A stretch of DNA of 64,000 bases from Arthrobacter sp. UNC362MFTsu5.1 (GTDB lineage Bacteria > Actinomycetota > Actinomycetes > Actinomycetales > Micrococcaceae), in NCBI RefSeq assembly GCF_000685965.1, contig NZ_JMLE01000001.1, positions 62,001 through 126,000 of the forward strand, given 5' to 3'. Below the pieces are notes generated by a model. It had not been told where the DNA came from. It did not search any database and worked only from the letters and a program-made list of their open reading frames with translations. A program made the position numbers and the translations under genes. This document shows, one piece after another, positions 27,102 through 35,125 of this stretch (position 1 is the first letter of the stretch; every line of letters starts with the position of its first letter).

Positions 27102-28391
27102 ATGAGCCAGGAACAGCCTCCCCTCCGTAGCCGCCGCGAATTGCGACAGGCCAGAGATGAGCGCGCGGAATCAGTTCAGGACGCGGTGCCCCCGGCACCG
27201 GGTCCGGTTCCCCCTGCCTCAAAAACGCCCGGGAACGCAACACCGGCGCCGGACCGCGAAGACGGCACAGGCCGCATCCGTCGTGTGGCTCCGGGGCCCG
27301 TGGACTCGGTCCGGACTCCGGCCGGCCCCGAGCGCTCCTCGCAGAGCCGGGCACGGGACCGCGCTGCCCTGCGCACCATCAAGGAACTGGCGCAGAAGGA
27401 GGAGCGGCTGTCCGGCGGCGGTCCGCCCACGCGCCGCCAGCTCCGGCTCCAGCAGCTCCAGGCGGAGGCGGCGCCTGCCACCGCCGCGAACATGGTCGTT
27501 CCGCCGGCCCGCACGTCCGCCCAGCGCACCGTTCCTCCTGCACGTCCCGGGCAGGCCGCCCCGCAGGCGCGTCCAGGACAGCCGGCGCCACAGGCCGGCA
27601 CCCAGCCCGCCGAGGCTCCGCGGACGGAGTCGCCGGAGGCCAGCGCGGACAGCAGGCTTCCCGATGGAATGACCGTCGAGCAGGCCCTTGCAGCGCGTTC
27701 CCTCATCGCCGAACAGGCCAGGAACCAGATCGCCAAGATGGAGCACATCGCGGCGAACGATCCCGAAGCAGTGGATCCTGAAATCCTTGCGGAGCAGATT
27801 GCCCTGGCCGAGCGCGCCGCCATCCTGAACAAGCGGGCCATGGCCAAGCAGAAGCTGGCCGAGCAGGCCAGCCAGCCTGCACACCCCAAGACCGAGCCCT
27901 CGGCTGTCAGCAACCTCGCGATGGTGACTCCGCTGGAGTTCGAGAAGGTCCCCGGCATCGACCGGCCGGTGATGAAAAAGCCTGCTACGTCATATGTCCC
28001 CGTGGTCACCAATCCCGGCCCCCGCTTGCAGCCGCCAGGCACCAAGGGGCCCCGCAAAACCGGCCTGCCGAGGCGGAACCCGGCGCCGGCCACCGGCCGG
28101 GCGGGCGTACTTGCCCGCGCGGAGGCTGCCGCTCAGGCTGCCGCCGATCCAGCGGCAGCAGCGGCGCCGTCCCCGGCCGTAGAGCCCTGGGCTGCTGAAG
28201 CCGGTGAGAATTTCGTGGACAAGCCGCGTGTAGCGGCCAACAGCGCCTACGGCCTGGAACCGCTGGACGCCGTCACCGCTGGCCTGGGCCGGGCGCACCG
28301 TATCAGGCTGCTCCAGCTGGCCGTCCTTGCTTTGGGGATTGTTGCGCTGATTGCCGGCGTCACCATGATCATCAGCGGCCTGGCACCCTGA
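27102..28391 (+). CDS. Conserved hypothetical protein with C-terminal membrane anchor
   Basis: A 429-residue protein I do not recognise. The N-terminal part (about 1-200) is disordered and rich in Pro, Ala, Arg and Gln, with the opening motif RSRRELRQARDERAE. A helical, probably coiled-coil segment follows (about 185-275, containing repeated AEQA, IAEQ and LAERAAI stretches), then another Pro-rich region. It ends with a single transmembrane segment (about 400-425, VLALGIVALIAGVTMIISGL). The N-terminus should be cytoplasmic and the C-terminus anchored. It starts eight bases after nadD, with which it is probably coupled, and precedes rsfS. Confidence 0.8.
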   Translation: MSQEQPPLRSRRELRQARDERAESVQDAVPPAPGPVPPASKTPGNATPAPDREDGTGRIRRVAPGPVDSVRTPAGPERSSQSRARDRAALRTIKELAQKEERLSGGGPPTRRQLRLQQLQAEAAPATAANMVVPPARTSAQRTVPPARPGQAAPQARPGQPAPQAGTQPAEAPRTESPEASADSRLPDGMTVEQALAARSLIAEQARNQIAKMEHIAANDPEAVDPEILAEQIALAERAAILNKRAMAKQKLAEQASQPAHPKTEPSAVSNLAMVTPLEFEKVPGIDRPVMKKPATSYVPVVTNPGPRLQPPGTKGPRKTGLPRRNPAPATGRAGVLARAEAAAQAAADPAAAAAPSPAVEPWAAEAGENFVDKPRVAANSAYGLEPLDAVTAGLGRAHRIRLLQLAVLALGIVALIAGVTMIISGLAP

Positions 28392-28496
28392 TTCAACGCA
28401 CCGGGGCATCATCCGCCCCGCAGCCCTCTCCGACACCCTGGCGCTGATACCCATCGCGTCCGAACGACATAGCTTTAAACCACAACAAGGAGTCCC

Positions 28497-28898
28497 GTGA
28501 CTGCAACCGATTCATCCATCGCCATAGCCCGCGTAGCCGCGCGTGCTGCTGCGGACAAAATAGCCCAGGACATCGTGGGCCTGGACGTCAGCGAACGGCT
28601 GGCCCTGGCGGACGTCTTCCTGATCGCCTCGGCGCCCAGTGAGCGCCAGGTCAACGCCATCGTGGACGGCATTGAAGAGGAACTGGGCAAGCAGGATCTC
28701 CGTCCTGTCCGCCGCGAGGGCCGTTCCGGCGGACGCTGGGTCCTGCTGGACTACTCCGACGTCGTCATCCACGTCCAGCACGAGGAAGACCGCGTTTTCT
28801 ACGCCCTCGAGCGCCTGTGGAAGGACTGCCCCGTGGTTGACCTTCAGCTCGGGGAAGACACGTCGGCCAAAGCGGCGGTCTCCTCAGACAGCGAGTAA
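28497..28898 (+). CDS. rsfS: Ribosomal silencing factor RsfS
   Basis: RsfS binds L14 and blocks 30S-50S joining when translation must slow. The 133-residue product has the family core: AARAAADKIAQDIVGLDVSER near the start, DVFLIASAPSERQVNAIVDGIEE, and the C-terminal GRWVLLDYSDVVIHVQHEEDRVFYALERLW. The GTG start at 28497 has AAGGAG eight bases upstream. It ends the nadD-hypothetical-rsfS run, the common bacterial nadD-rsfS linkage. A short acidic tail follows the core. Confidence 0.96.
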   Translation: MTATDSSIAIARVAARAAADKIAQDIVGLDVSERLALADVFLIASAPSERQVNAIVDGIEEELGKQDLRPVRREGRSGGRWVLLDYSDVVIHVQHEEDRVFYALERLWKDCPVVDLQLGEDTSAKAAVSSDSE

Positions 28899-28927
28899 TC
28901 CGGAGCAGGCCACCGAATATGCCCGAT

Positions 28928-28957
28928 TTGGAATTTTCGGAATGCCTGTTCTAAGAT
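28928..28957 (+). promoter_or_regulatory. Promoter of the first tRNA-Ala gene
   Basis: TTGGAA (28928-28933), an 18-base spacer and TAAGAT (28952-28957) lie about 80 bases before the tRNA. The same architecture, TTGGCG-18-TAAGAT, precedes the second copy, and the bases just after the -10 are also similar (AGTTGCTT, CGGAGA). Confidence 0.7.
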
Positions 28958-29037
28958 ATTTGAGTTGCTTCGGAGAGATCCGGACAAAGAACCGGGCCCG
29001 TCAGTGAAGACTGAAGGTGCCGGAGCAATGAAAATTC

Positions 29038-29110
29038 GGGGCTGTGGCGCAGCTGGTAGCGCACCTGCATGGCATGCAGGGGGTCAGGGGTTCGAGTCCC
29101 CTCAGCTCCA
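29038..29110 (+). tRNA. tRNA-Ala (anticodon GGC), copy 1
   Basis: A standard cloverleaf of 73 bases. The acceptor GGGGCTG pairs with CAGCTCC with one G-U pair. The anticodon stem CCTGC/GCAGG encloses the loop ATGGCAT, giving anticodon GGC that reads GCC. The T-arm is AGGGGTTCGAGTCCCCT. The discriminator is A and the full CCA is not encoded. The 73 bases are identical to copy 2 at 29321. Confidence 0.98.
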
Positions 29111-29116
29111 CCGAAT

Positions 29117-29153
29117 GGTCCGGCGGAATCGCAAGATTCCGGCGGACCTTTTT
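29117..29153 (+). terminator. Terminator after tRNA-Ala copy 1
   Basis: The arms 29117-29130 and 29135-29148 pair over 14 positions with one mismatch around a GCAA tetraloop, followed by TTTTTG. It ends the first tRNA transcript before the second promoter. Confidence 0.9.
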
Positions 29154-29246
29154 GTTTTCCGGCCCTTCCTTTCGTGGCGTTTGTCCGTGCTCATGTCCGC
29201 CGTTCAGGGCAGTGGCGGCCGGCGGATCAGGCGCTCCGGACCCGAA

Positions 29247-29276
29247 TTGGCGTCTTACACAATTGTGGTTTAAGAT
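29247..29276 (+). promoter_or_regulatory. Promoter of the second tRNA-Ala gene
   Basis: TTGGCG (29247-29252), an 18-base spacer and TAAGAT (29271-29276) repeat the layout of the first tRNA promoter. The -10 hexamer, the AAGTTGCTT that follows and a CGGAGATC further down are shared between the two units. Confidence 0.7.
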
Positions 29277-29320
29277 AATCAAGTTGCTTACGGAGATCGG
29301 TCCGGAAGAAACAAGAGTTT

Positions 29321-29393
29321 GGGGCTGTGGCGCAGCTGGTAGCGCACCTGCATGGCATGCAGGGGGTCAGGGGTTCGAGTCCCCTCAGCTCCA
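29321..29393 (+). tRNA. tRNA-Ala (anticodon GGC), copy 2
   Basis: Identical over all 73 bases to the tRNA at 29038, with the same GGC anticodon. It has its own promoter and terminator. Two copies fit the very heavy use of the GCC codon in this genome. Confidence 0.98.
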
Positions 29394-29407
29394 CCCAGGT
29401 TCATCCA

Positions 29408-29437
29408 GCGAAAGCCGCCCTTCAGGGCGGCTTTCGC
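29408..29437 (+). terminator. Terminator after tRNA-Ala copy 2
   Basis: A perfect 14-base inverted repeat (29408-29421 and 29424-29437, practical loop TTCA) follows the tRNA by 15 bases. Only a weak T-run (TGTTTA) comes after it. Confidence 0.8.
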
Positions 29438-29464
29438 TGTTTAACGCTCGACTAATATGGGAGC

Positions 29465-29815
29465 GTGAACGAAACCCTCCCTCCCTGCCCTGAATGCTCC
29501 AGCGAGTACACCTATGAGATGGGCGCGCTGCTGGTGTGCCCCGAGTGCGCCCACGAGTGGTCGGCCGAGGCGACGGATGCCGCAGGAGCCACGGAGTCGG
29601 TCATCAAGGATGCGGTGGGAAATGTCCTCGCTGACGGTGACACCGTCACGGTCATCAAGGACCTCAAGATCAAAGGAAGCTCCACGGTCATCAAGGTCGG
29701 GACCAAAGTTCGCGGCATCCGGCTGATGGACGGCGTGGGCGACCACGACATCGACTGCAAAGTGGACGGTGTCGGACCCATGCAGCTCAAATCCAGCGTG
29801 GTCAAGAAGGTCTAG
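29465..29815 (+). CDS. yjdM: Zinc ribbon protein YjdM (PhnA family)
   Basis: A 116-residue member of the YjdM/PhnA family. The N-terminal zinc ribbon has CPEC near residue 8 and CPEC near residue 25. The C-terminal SH3-like barrel has the family motifs [19 protein letters not shown] (here [14 protein letters not shown]), [11 protein letters not shown] and [11 protein letters not shown]. Despite the old phn name, a role in phosphonate use is doubtful; the true function is unknown. The GTG at 29465 is the only sensible start, three bases after an ATGGGAG stretch that supplies only a weak ribosome site. The following gene continues in the same frame right after its stop. Confidence 0.9.
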   Translation: MNETLPPCPECSSEYTYEMGALLVCPECAHEWSAEATDAAGATESVIKDAVGNVLADGDTVTVIKDLKIKGSSTVIKVGTKVRGIRLMDGVGDHDIDCKVDGVGPMQLKSSVVKKV

Positions 29816-29869
29816 GCGGGACCGGAGATCCTCAACGCCCAGGCGGCCGGACTTCAGGCCGCGGATGTA

Positions 29870-30982
29870 GTGGTCATCGGCGCGGGCCAGGCCGGCTTAT
29901 CCGCCGCCTACCACCTTCAGCGTCGCGGCTTTCTGGCCGCGGGCGGAACCGGCGAAAACGCAGCTCCAGCCATGGCGGAAAATGCGCCAGGTTCATACGT
30001 TGTGGTTGACGCCGAAGCCGGGCCTGGTGGCGCATGGCGGCACCGCTGGCAAAGCCTCCGGATGGCCACCGTCAACGGCATCAGCGACCTGCCGGGCATT
30101 CCGAAGCCGGACGTCGACCCGGCTGAGCCGAGTTCCGCGTTCCTTTCACGCTACTTCGGTGACTATGAGAGCGGGCTCGGGCTGAATATCCTGCGGCCCG
30201 TGAAGGTCCGTTCGGTGTCCCGTGAAGATGACCGCCCTTCGGGGCGCCTTCGGATCGAAACATCCGTGGGCAGCTGGTCCGCGCGGGCGGTCATCAACGC
30301 CACCGGCACGTGGACCAGGCCGTTCTGGCCGATCTACCCGGGACAGTCCAGCTTCCGGGGCAGGCAGCTGCACGTGGCCGACTACGTGGCGGCCGAGGAA
30401 TTCCGCGGGCAGCACGTCATCGTGGTGGGCGGCGGAATTTCCGCCGTCGGGCTGCTGGACGAAATATCCCAGGTGACCACCACCAGCTGGTTTACCCGCC
30501 GGGAGCCGGTGTGGCGGGACGCCGAGTTTGACCGGCAGGCGGGCCATGATGCCGTCGCCCTGGTCGAAGAACGGGTCCGCCAGGGACTCCCGCCTCAAAG
30601 CGTGGTGTCTGTCACGGGTCTTATCCGGACGCCCTCGCTGCGTGCGGCTGCCGCGCGCGGCGCCCTGAACCGGCGGGAGATGTTCACGGCGATAGAGCCC
30701 GACGGCGTCAGGCTGGCCGATGGAAGCTTCCTGGCCGCCGCGGTAATCCTCTGGGCCACCGGCTTCCGGGCGGAGCTGGAACACCTGTCGCCGCTGCACC
30801 TGCGGGGCACCGGCGGGGGCATCGCCATGGACGGCACCCAGGTGGCAGCGGAGGAAAGGGTCCACCTGGTGGGGTACGGGCCGTCGTCGTCCACCATTGG
30901 CGCAAACCGGGCCGGCAGGGCGGCAGTAGCCGGCATCCTGCGGATGTTCGATCGCCGCGCGGCTGAAGAGGCGCGGACCTGA
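29870..30982 (+). CDS. FAD-dependent monooxygenase-like oxidoreductase (start uncertain)
   Basis: A 370-residue flavoprotein resembling the YhhW/CzcO-type flavin monooxygenases. The FAD GxGxxG motif is at the very N-terminus (VIGAGQAGLSAAYH) and a second nucleotide-binding motif VVGGGISAVG lies near residue 185. ATGF (LWATGFRAEL) near 300 is the family's characteristic motif, and the C-terminus has GYGPSSSTIGANRAGR. Only GTG 29870 is available as an ordinary start, and it cuts into the first beta-strand (DVVVIGAG); no ribosome site precedes it. Upstream, the frame is continuous with the yjdM stop at 29813-29815. An insertion (residues about 21-38) precedes VVDAEAGPGGAW. The substrate is unknown. 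Confidence 0.8.
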   Translation: MVIGAGQAGLSAAYHLQRRGFLAAGGTGENAAPAMAENAPGSYVVVDAEAGPGGAWRHRWQSLRMATVNGISDLPGIPKPDVDPAEPSSAFLSRYFGDYESGLGLNILRPVKVRSVSREDDRPSGRLRIETSVGSWSARAVINATGTWTRPFWPIYPGQSSFRGRQLHVADYVAAEEFRGQHVIVVGGGISAVGLLDEISQVTTTSWFTRREPVWRDAEFDRQAGHDAVALVEERVRQGLPPQSVVSVTGLIRTPSLRAAAARGALNRREMFTAIEPDGVRLADGSFLAAAVILWATGFRAELEHLSPLHLRGTGGGIAMDGTQVAAEERVHLVGYGPSSSTIGANRAGRAAVAGILRMFDRRAAEEART

Positions 30983-31067
30983 CCGTTGTGCACGCCGCGG
31001 ACAGCACCGTTTTCGCGGTAGGTTTACTGGGTAGCTTTTCGCCCCGTGGTTCCCTCCCGGCGGCGGA

Positions 31068-32237
31068 ATGACAATGGACAGGGAAGGCGGCAGCTTGCAC
31101 GTGGCGGACAACACCGTGGCATCAGTACTCGCCGGTCTGCGCCGGTTCCCCGACGTTGAAGCCCCGAACCTGCAGGCTTGGGATGCTACCGACAAGCTAC
31201 TCCTCGAAACAGCGTCGGAACTGCTGACGCCGGAGAGCCGGATCGCAGTGATTGGTGACCGCTACGGGGCCCTCACCCTGGGGGCGCTGGCCGGCTACGG
31301 CGTCCGGGACGTCAAGGTCCACCAGGACCTGATCACGGGGGAGCGGGCACTCCGTAACAATGCCGCAGGGCTTGGCATCGACGCCGGTTTTGAGCAGTTG
31401 CCGCTCGGCGCCGCACTGTTCGACGACGCCGACGTGGTGCTGCTCCAGCTGCCCAGGACGCTCGCGGAGCTCGAGGAAGCGGCGGACGCTGTGGCCCGCT
31501 ACGCGGCTCCGGACACGGTGCTGCTGGCCGGCGGCCGGATCAAGCACATGAGCCTGGGCATGAACAGCGTCCTGCAACGGTACTTCAACGACGTTCAGCC
31601 GCAATTGGCCCGGCAAAAATCCCGGGTCCTGATAGCCAGGGACGCCAAGCCGGTAACGGGACCGCCGCCGTTTCCCGTCGCGGACAGCAACAGCGAGCTG
31701 GACCTCACAGTCTGCGCACGCGGTGCGGTATTCGCGGGTACCAAGCTCGACATCGGAACAAGGTTCCTGCTGCGGTACGTGCCCGACATGCCGTCGGTAC
31801 CACATGTTGTGGACCTCGGCTGCGGGACCGGCATATTGGCCGCCATGTACGCCAGGAGCCATCCGGAATCGAACGTCACTGCGACTGACCAGTCGGCCGC
31901 GGCCGTCGACTCTGCCCGGGCCACAGCTGAAGCCAACGGCCTGGCGGGGCGGATCACCGTCCTCCAGGACGATGCCATGGACTCCCTGCCGGACGGAAGC
32001 GCCGGCCTCATCCTGTTGAATCCGCCCTTTCACCTGGGTGCCAGCGTCCACGCCGGGGCGGGAATCAAAATGTTCCGTGCCGCTGGAAGGGTGCTGGCGC
32101 CGGGCGGAGAACTCTGGACCGTCTACAACAGCCACCTGCAGTATCTGCCCGCACTGGAACGGTTTGTCGGCCCCACCCGCGTGGCAGGCAGGAACGCCAA
32201 ATTCACTGTTGCGGTCAGCACCCCCCGCGCTGCGTAG
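31068..32237 (+). CDS. RlmG/RsmC-like class I SAM-dependent methyltransferase
   Basis: A 389-residue protein with the two-domain layout of the RsmC/RlmG rRNA guanine-N2 methyltransferases. The N-terminal degenerate methyltransferase domain contains LQAWDATDKLLL, close to the LQAWEAADE motif of RlmG. The C-terminal catalytic domain has the SAM motif VVDLGCGTGILAAMYA (about 245) and the NPPFH catalytic motif (about 320). It probably modifies 23S or 16S rRNA at a guanine N2; the exact site is not decidable. Start options are ATG 31068, ATG 31074 and GTG 31101, with AGGGAAGG upstream of the last. It is transcribed alone. Confidence 0.85.
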   Translation: MTMDREGGSLHVADNTVASVLAGLRRFPDVEAPNLQAWDATDKLLLETASELLTPESRIAVIGDRYGALTLGALAGYGVRDVKVHQDLITGERALRNNAAGLGIDAGFEQLPLGAALFDDADVVLLQLPRTLAELEEAADAVARYAAPDTVLLAGGRIKHMSLGMNSVLQRYFNDVQPQLARQKSRVLIARDAKPVTGPPPFPVADSNSELDLTVCARGAVFAGTKLDIGTRFLLRYVPDMPSVPHVVDLGCGTGILAAMYARSHPESNVTATDQSAAAVDSARATAEANGLAGRITVLQDDAMDSLPDGSAGLILLNPPFHLGASVHAGAGIKMFRAAGRVLAPGGELWTVYNSHLQYLPALERFVGPTRVAGRNAKFTVAVSTPRAA

Positions 32238-32398
32238 CGGCAAGTGCCGCGACGCCGGGATGCCGGAGCCGGGTGCACGCCCGCCGCGGCAGCGAAACCA
32301 CCGTGGCCAAAGTCAGCGTGTGAGCGTACCGCAGCGCGCGCGGGTAACGTACGATTCAAGCATCAGCAGTGCATAACCGAAGAAGTTTAGGGGAATCC

Positions 32399-33652
32399 GT
32401 GACTGAGATCCGCACGCCATCGCCGAGGCGCGGAACCAATTTGCCCCGTATGGGGGACTTCAATCTCACGGTGATCCTTGACGCCATCCGCCGCTCCTCG
32501 GGAGGCCTCAGCCGGGTGGAACTCGCCCAGATCGTGGGCCTGTCGCCGCAGACGATCTCCAACATCTCACGCCGCCTGCTTGACCAGAACCTCATCGTCG
32601 AAGCCGGCAAGGAAGGCAGCGGGCCGGGGAAGCCGCGCACCATCCTCCGGCTGAACCCCGCCGGGATGTACGCGGTGGGCGTTCACCTCGATCCCACCGT
32701 CACCACCTTCGTGGTGCTGGACCTCGTGGGGTCCGTTGTCAGGCACTCCAGGATCAACACTCCGGGCGCCAGCGATCCGGACGGCATCATTGCCATCATT
32801 GCCTCGGAGATCAAGGACCTGGTGGCCGCCTCCGGCGTTGATCCTGACAAGATTGCCGGCCTTGGCGTGGCCGCCCCGGGTCCGATCAACCTGGACGAGG
32901 GAACCGTGGTTGATCCGCCCCTCCTCCTCGGCTGGGACCGGGTGCCGCTCCGGGATGCCCTCGCGGAGGCCACCGGCCTGTCCACCCTGGTGGACAAGGA
33001 CGTCACCAGCGCAGCCGTCGCCGAAACCTGGGCCGGCGGGCCCAGCGGCTCCGGCAGTTTCGTCTTCATGTACATGGGCACCGGCATTGGCTGCGGCATC
33101 GTCCTCAACGACGAAGTGGTCCGCGGAACCTCGGGTAACGCCGGTGAAATCGGGCACATCATTGTGGATCCGGACGGCCCGCCGTGCGACTGCGGGCTCA
33201 GGGGCTGCGTGAAGTCCAGCAGTATCCCGCAGGTCCTCGTGGCGCAGGCCGAAAGCGCCGGAGTCCTTGACGTTGTGCGCCACCCGTCCGGTGCGCTGGA
33301 CATCCAAGAAAGTTTTGCCAGGCTCTGTGACGAGGCGGACGCCGGCAACCGCAAGGCGGCTGAGATCCTCGACCACTCCGCTGTCCTGGTCGCCCGGGCC
33401 GTGGCTGTAGTCACCAATACCCTCGACGTCGAGAGGGTGGTCTTCGGCGGTCCGTTCTGGACTCGTCTCTCCCGTCGTTACCTGGACCGGGTCCCCGGGT
33501 TGCTGGCGGAGAACAGCGCGGCCCGCCAGATTCATGACATTGAGGTTGTCGGAACCGGTGTAGGAGAGGATGTAGGTGCCATCGGCGCCGCCTGCCTGGT
33601 GCTTGAGCATACGCTGGCCCCTCGCGCGCAGCGGCTGCTGCTGGAAGGCTGA
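32399..33652 (+). CDS. ROK family transcriptional regulator
   Basis: A 417-residue repressor-type ROK protein. A winged helix-turn-helix lies at about 20-80 (LSRVELAQIVGLSPQTISNISRRL). The sugar-kinase-like ROK domain follows, with GVAAPGPI, MGTGIGCGIVLN, and GEIGH followed by the zinc motif CDCGLRGC. The glutamate usual just after this motif is absent, so the domain is probably sensory, not catalytic. The GTG at 32399 has AGGGG seven bases upstream. It precedes the sugar ABC importer genes by 114 bases in the same direction and probably controls them in response to the imported sugar. Confidence 0.93.
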   Translation: MTEIRTPSPRRGTNLPRMGDFNLTVILDAIRRSSGGLSRVELAQIVGLSPQTISNISRRLLDQNLIVEAGKEGSGPGKPRTILRLNPAGMYAVGVHLDPTVTTFVVLDLVGSVVRHSRINTPGASDPDGIIAIIASEIKDLVAASGVDPDKIAGLGVAAPGPINLDEGTVVDPPLLLGWDRVPLRDALAEATGLSTLVDKDVTSAAVAETWAGGPSGSGSFVFMYMGTGIGCGIVLNDEVVRGTSGNAGEIGHIIVDPDGPPCDCGLRGCVKSSSIPQVLVAQAESAGVLDVVRHPSGALDIQESFARLCDEADAGNRKAAEILDHSAVLVARAVAVVTNTLDVERVVFGGPFWTRLSRRYLDRVPGLLAENSAARQIHDIEVVGTGVGEDVGAIGAACLVLEHTLAPRAQRLLLEG

Positions 33653-33667
33653 GGTCGGCGTCCCTGC

Positions 33668-33696
33668 TTGACAGAGGGAAGCACTAACCTGAAATT
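33668..33696 (+). promoter_or_regulatory. Candidate promoter for the sugar importer operon
   Basis: A consensus TTGACA (33668-33673) lies 98 bases before the binding-protein gene. The -10 element at the correct distance (about 33691) is poor. It falls in the gap after the ROK gene, where its operator would also be expected; no palindrome is clear. Confidence 0.35.
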
Positions 33697-33766
33697 GCAA
33701 ATCGGCTAAAGGCTGGGGCCAGCTGGAGGACATTGGGGGCTGCAGCCGCTCGAAGATTGGAGCGAC

Positions 33767-35122
33767 ATGCACCGCCCTGCCAAATTCCTTGTGGCGCTGT
33801 TTTGTGCGACAGCGCTGGTGGCAACATCAGCCTGCTCCGCGGAACAGCCGGCCGCCGAAAACAAGACCCTGAAGATCGTCTACCAGAAGACCGATTCGTT
33901 TACTGCCCTTGACACGCTGTTCAAGGACGCCAAGAAAGACTTCGAAGCGGCAAACCAGGGCACAACCGTGGACCTGCAGCCCATCGAGGCCAACGATGAC
34001 GATTACGGCACCAAGCTGTCGCTGGCCCTCAGGTCGGCGGAGACCGCCCCGGATGTCTTCTATGAGGACACCTTCAAAGTACGGTCGGACGTCGATGCCG
34101 GGTACCTCCTGAAACTGGACGGCTACCTCGAGAAATGGTCGGACTGGAAGCTGTACAACGAGGCCGCCAAAGCGGCCGGCACCGGCGACGACGGCGGCAT
34201 CTATGCGGTGCCCCTCGGTACAGACACCCGCGCCATCTGGTACAACAAGACAGTCCTGCAAAAGGCGGGAATAACCGTCCCGTGGCAGCCCCGGAACTGG
34301 GACGAAATCCTGGAAGCGGCCCGCAAGATGAAAGCCGCGGACCCGTCGCTGGTCCCGTTCAACATGTACGCCGGCAAGGCCACCGGTGAGGGCACAGTCA
34401 TGCAGAGTTTCTATGAGCTTCTCTACGGCACGGACAGCGAACTGTACGACCAGCAGGAAAAGAAATGGGTGGTGGGGTCCCAGGGTTTCAAGGATTCCCT
34501 GACTTTCCTGAAGACCCTGTATGACGAAGGGCTGGCCGTGACGCCGGCCGAGGCGCTCGATGCCAACGTCTGGAAGAAGGTCTTCGGCGAATGGCTGCCC
34601 AAGGGCAAAATGGGGGCCACCGTGGAAGGCTCCTACACGCCGTCGTTCTGGCAGAAGGGCGGCAACTATGAGTGGGCCGGCTACGCCGACGACATGGGCG
34701 TGGCGAAGTTCCCCACGCAGCGCGGCCAGGAACCAGGCGGCGTCAGCATGTCGGGGGGCTGGACGCTGGCCGTCGGGGCGGACTCCAAGAACCCGGACCT
34801 GGCTTTCAAGTTCTTGTCCGAGGCCTTGAGCAAGAAGAACTCCCTGGCGTTCACGGTGTCCGGTTCCCAGATCGCAGTCCGGACGGACGTCGCCGCCGAA
34901 CCCGAATACCTGGCCGCAAATCCGTTCGTCAAGGACGTGTCCGAGCTCGTTTCCGTCACCCACTACCGGCCTGCCACAGCGGACTATCCGCGGATTTCCG
35001 CCGCAGTCCAGGTTGCCACTGAAGCCGTGATCACCGGTGCCCTCTCACCGCAGGAGGCAGCCGCGCAGTATGACAAGACAGTCAAGGACCTGGTGGGTGA
35101 CGCCAAGGTCGTGCAGAAATGA
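33767..35122 (+). CDS. ABC transporter sugar-binding lipoprotein
   Basis: The extracellular solute-binding (family 1, MalE-like) component of an importer, 451 residues. The signal peptide ends in a lipobox (VATSAC), placing the lipid-modified cysteine at residue 23, so the protein is anchored outside the membrane. The mature part has the family pattern: KIVYQKTDSF near the start, VPLGTDTRAIWYNKTVLQKAGI, and GGWTLAVGADSKNPDLAFKFL. Large or complex saccharides are typical ligands, but the sugar cannot be told. It is the first of three transporter genes; the first permease begins four bases after its stop. Confidence 0.94.
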   Translation: MHRPAKFLVALFCATALVATSACSAEQPAAENKTLKIVYQKTDSFTALDTLFKDAKKDFEAANQGTTVDLQPIEANDDDYGTKLSLALRSAETAPDVFYEDTFKVRSDVDAGYLLKLDGYLEKWSDWKLYNEAAKAAGTGDDGGIYAVPLGTDTRAIWYNKTVLQKAGITVPWQPRNWDEILEAARKMKAADPSLVPFNMYAGKATGEGTVMQSFYELLYGTDSELYDQQEKKWVVGSQGFKDSLTFLKTLYDEGLAVTPAEALDANVWKKVFGEWLPKGKMGATVEGSYTPSFWQKGGNYEWAGYADDMGVAKFPTQRGQEPGGVSMSGGWTLAVGADSKNPDLAFKFLSEALSKKNSLAFTVSGSQIAVRTDVAAEPEYLAANPFVKDVSELVSVTHYRPATADYPRISAAVQVATEAVITGALSPQEAAAQYDKTVKDLVGDAKVVQK

Positions 35123-35125
35123 CGC

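Noticed and set aside
29813..29870. Stop-codon read-through fusion of yjdM and the monooxygenase
   Set aside because: The frames are contiguous, but there is no known read-through context and a zinc ribbon-flavoprotein fusion is not a known pattern. A start anomaly is simpler.
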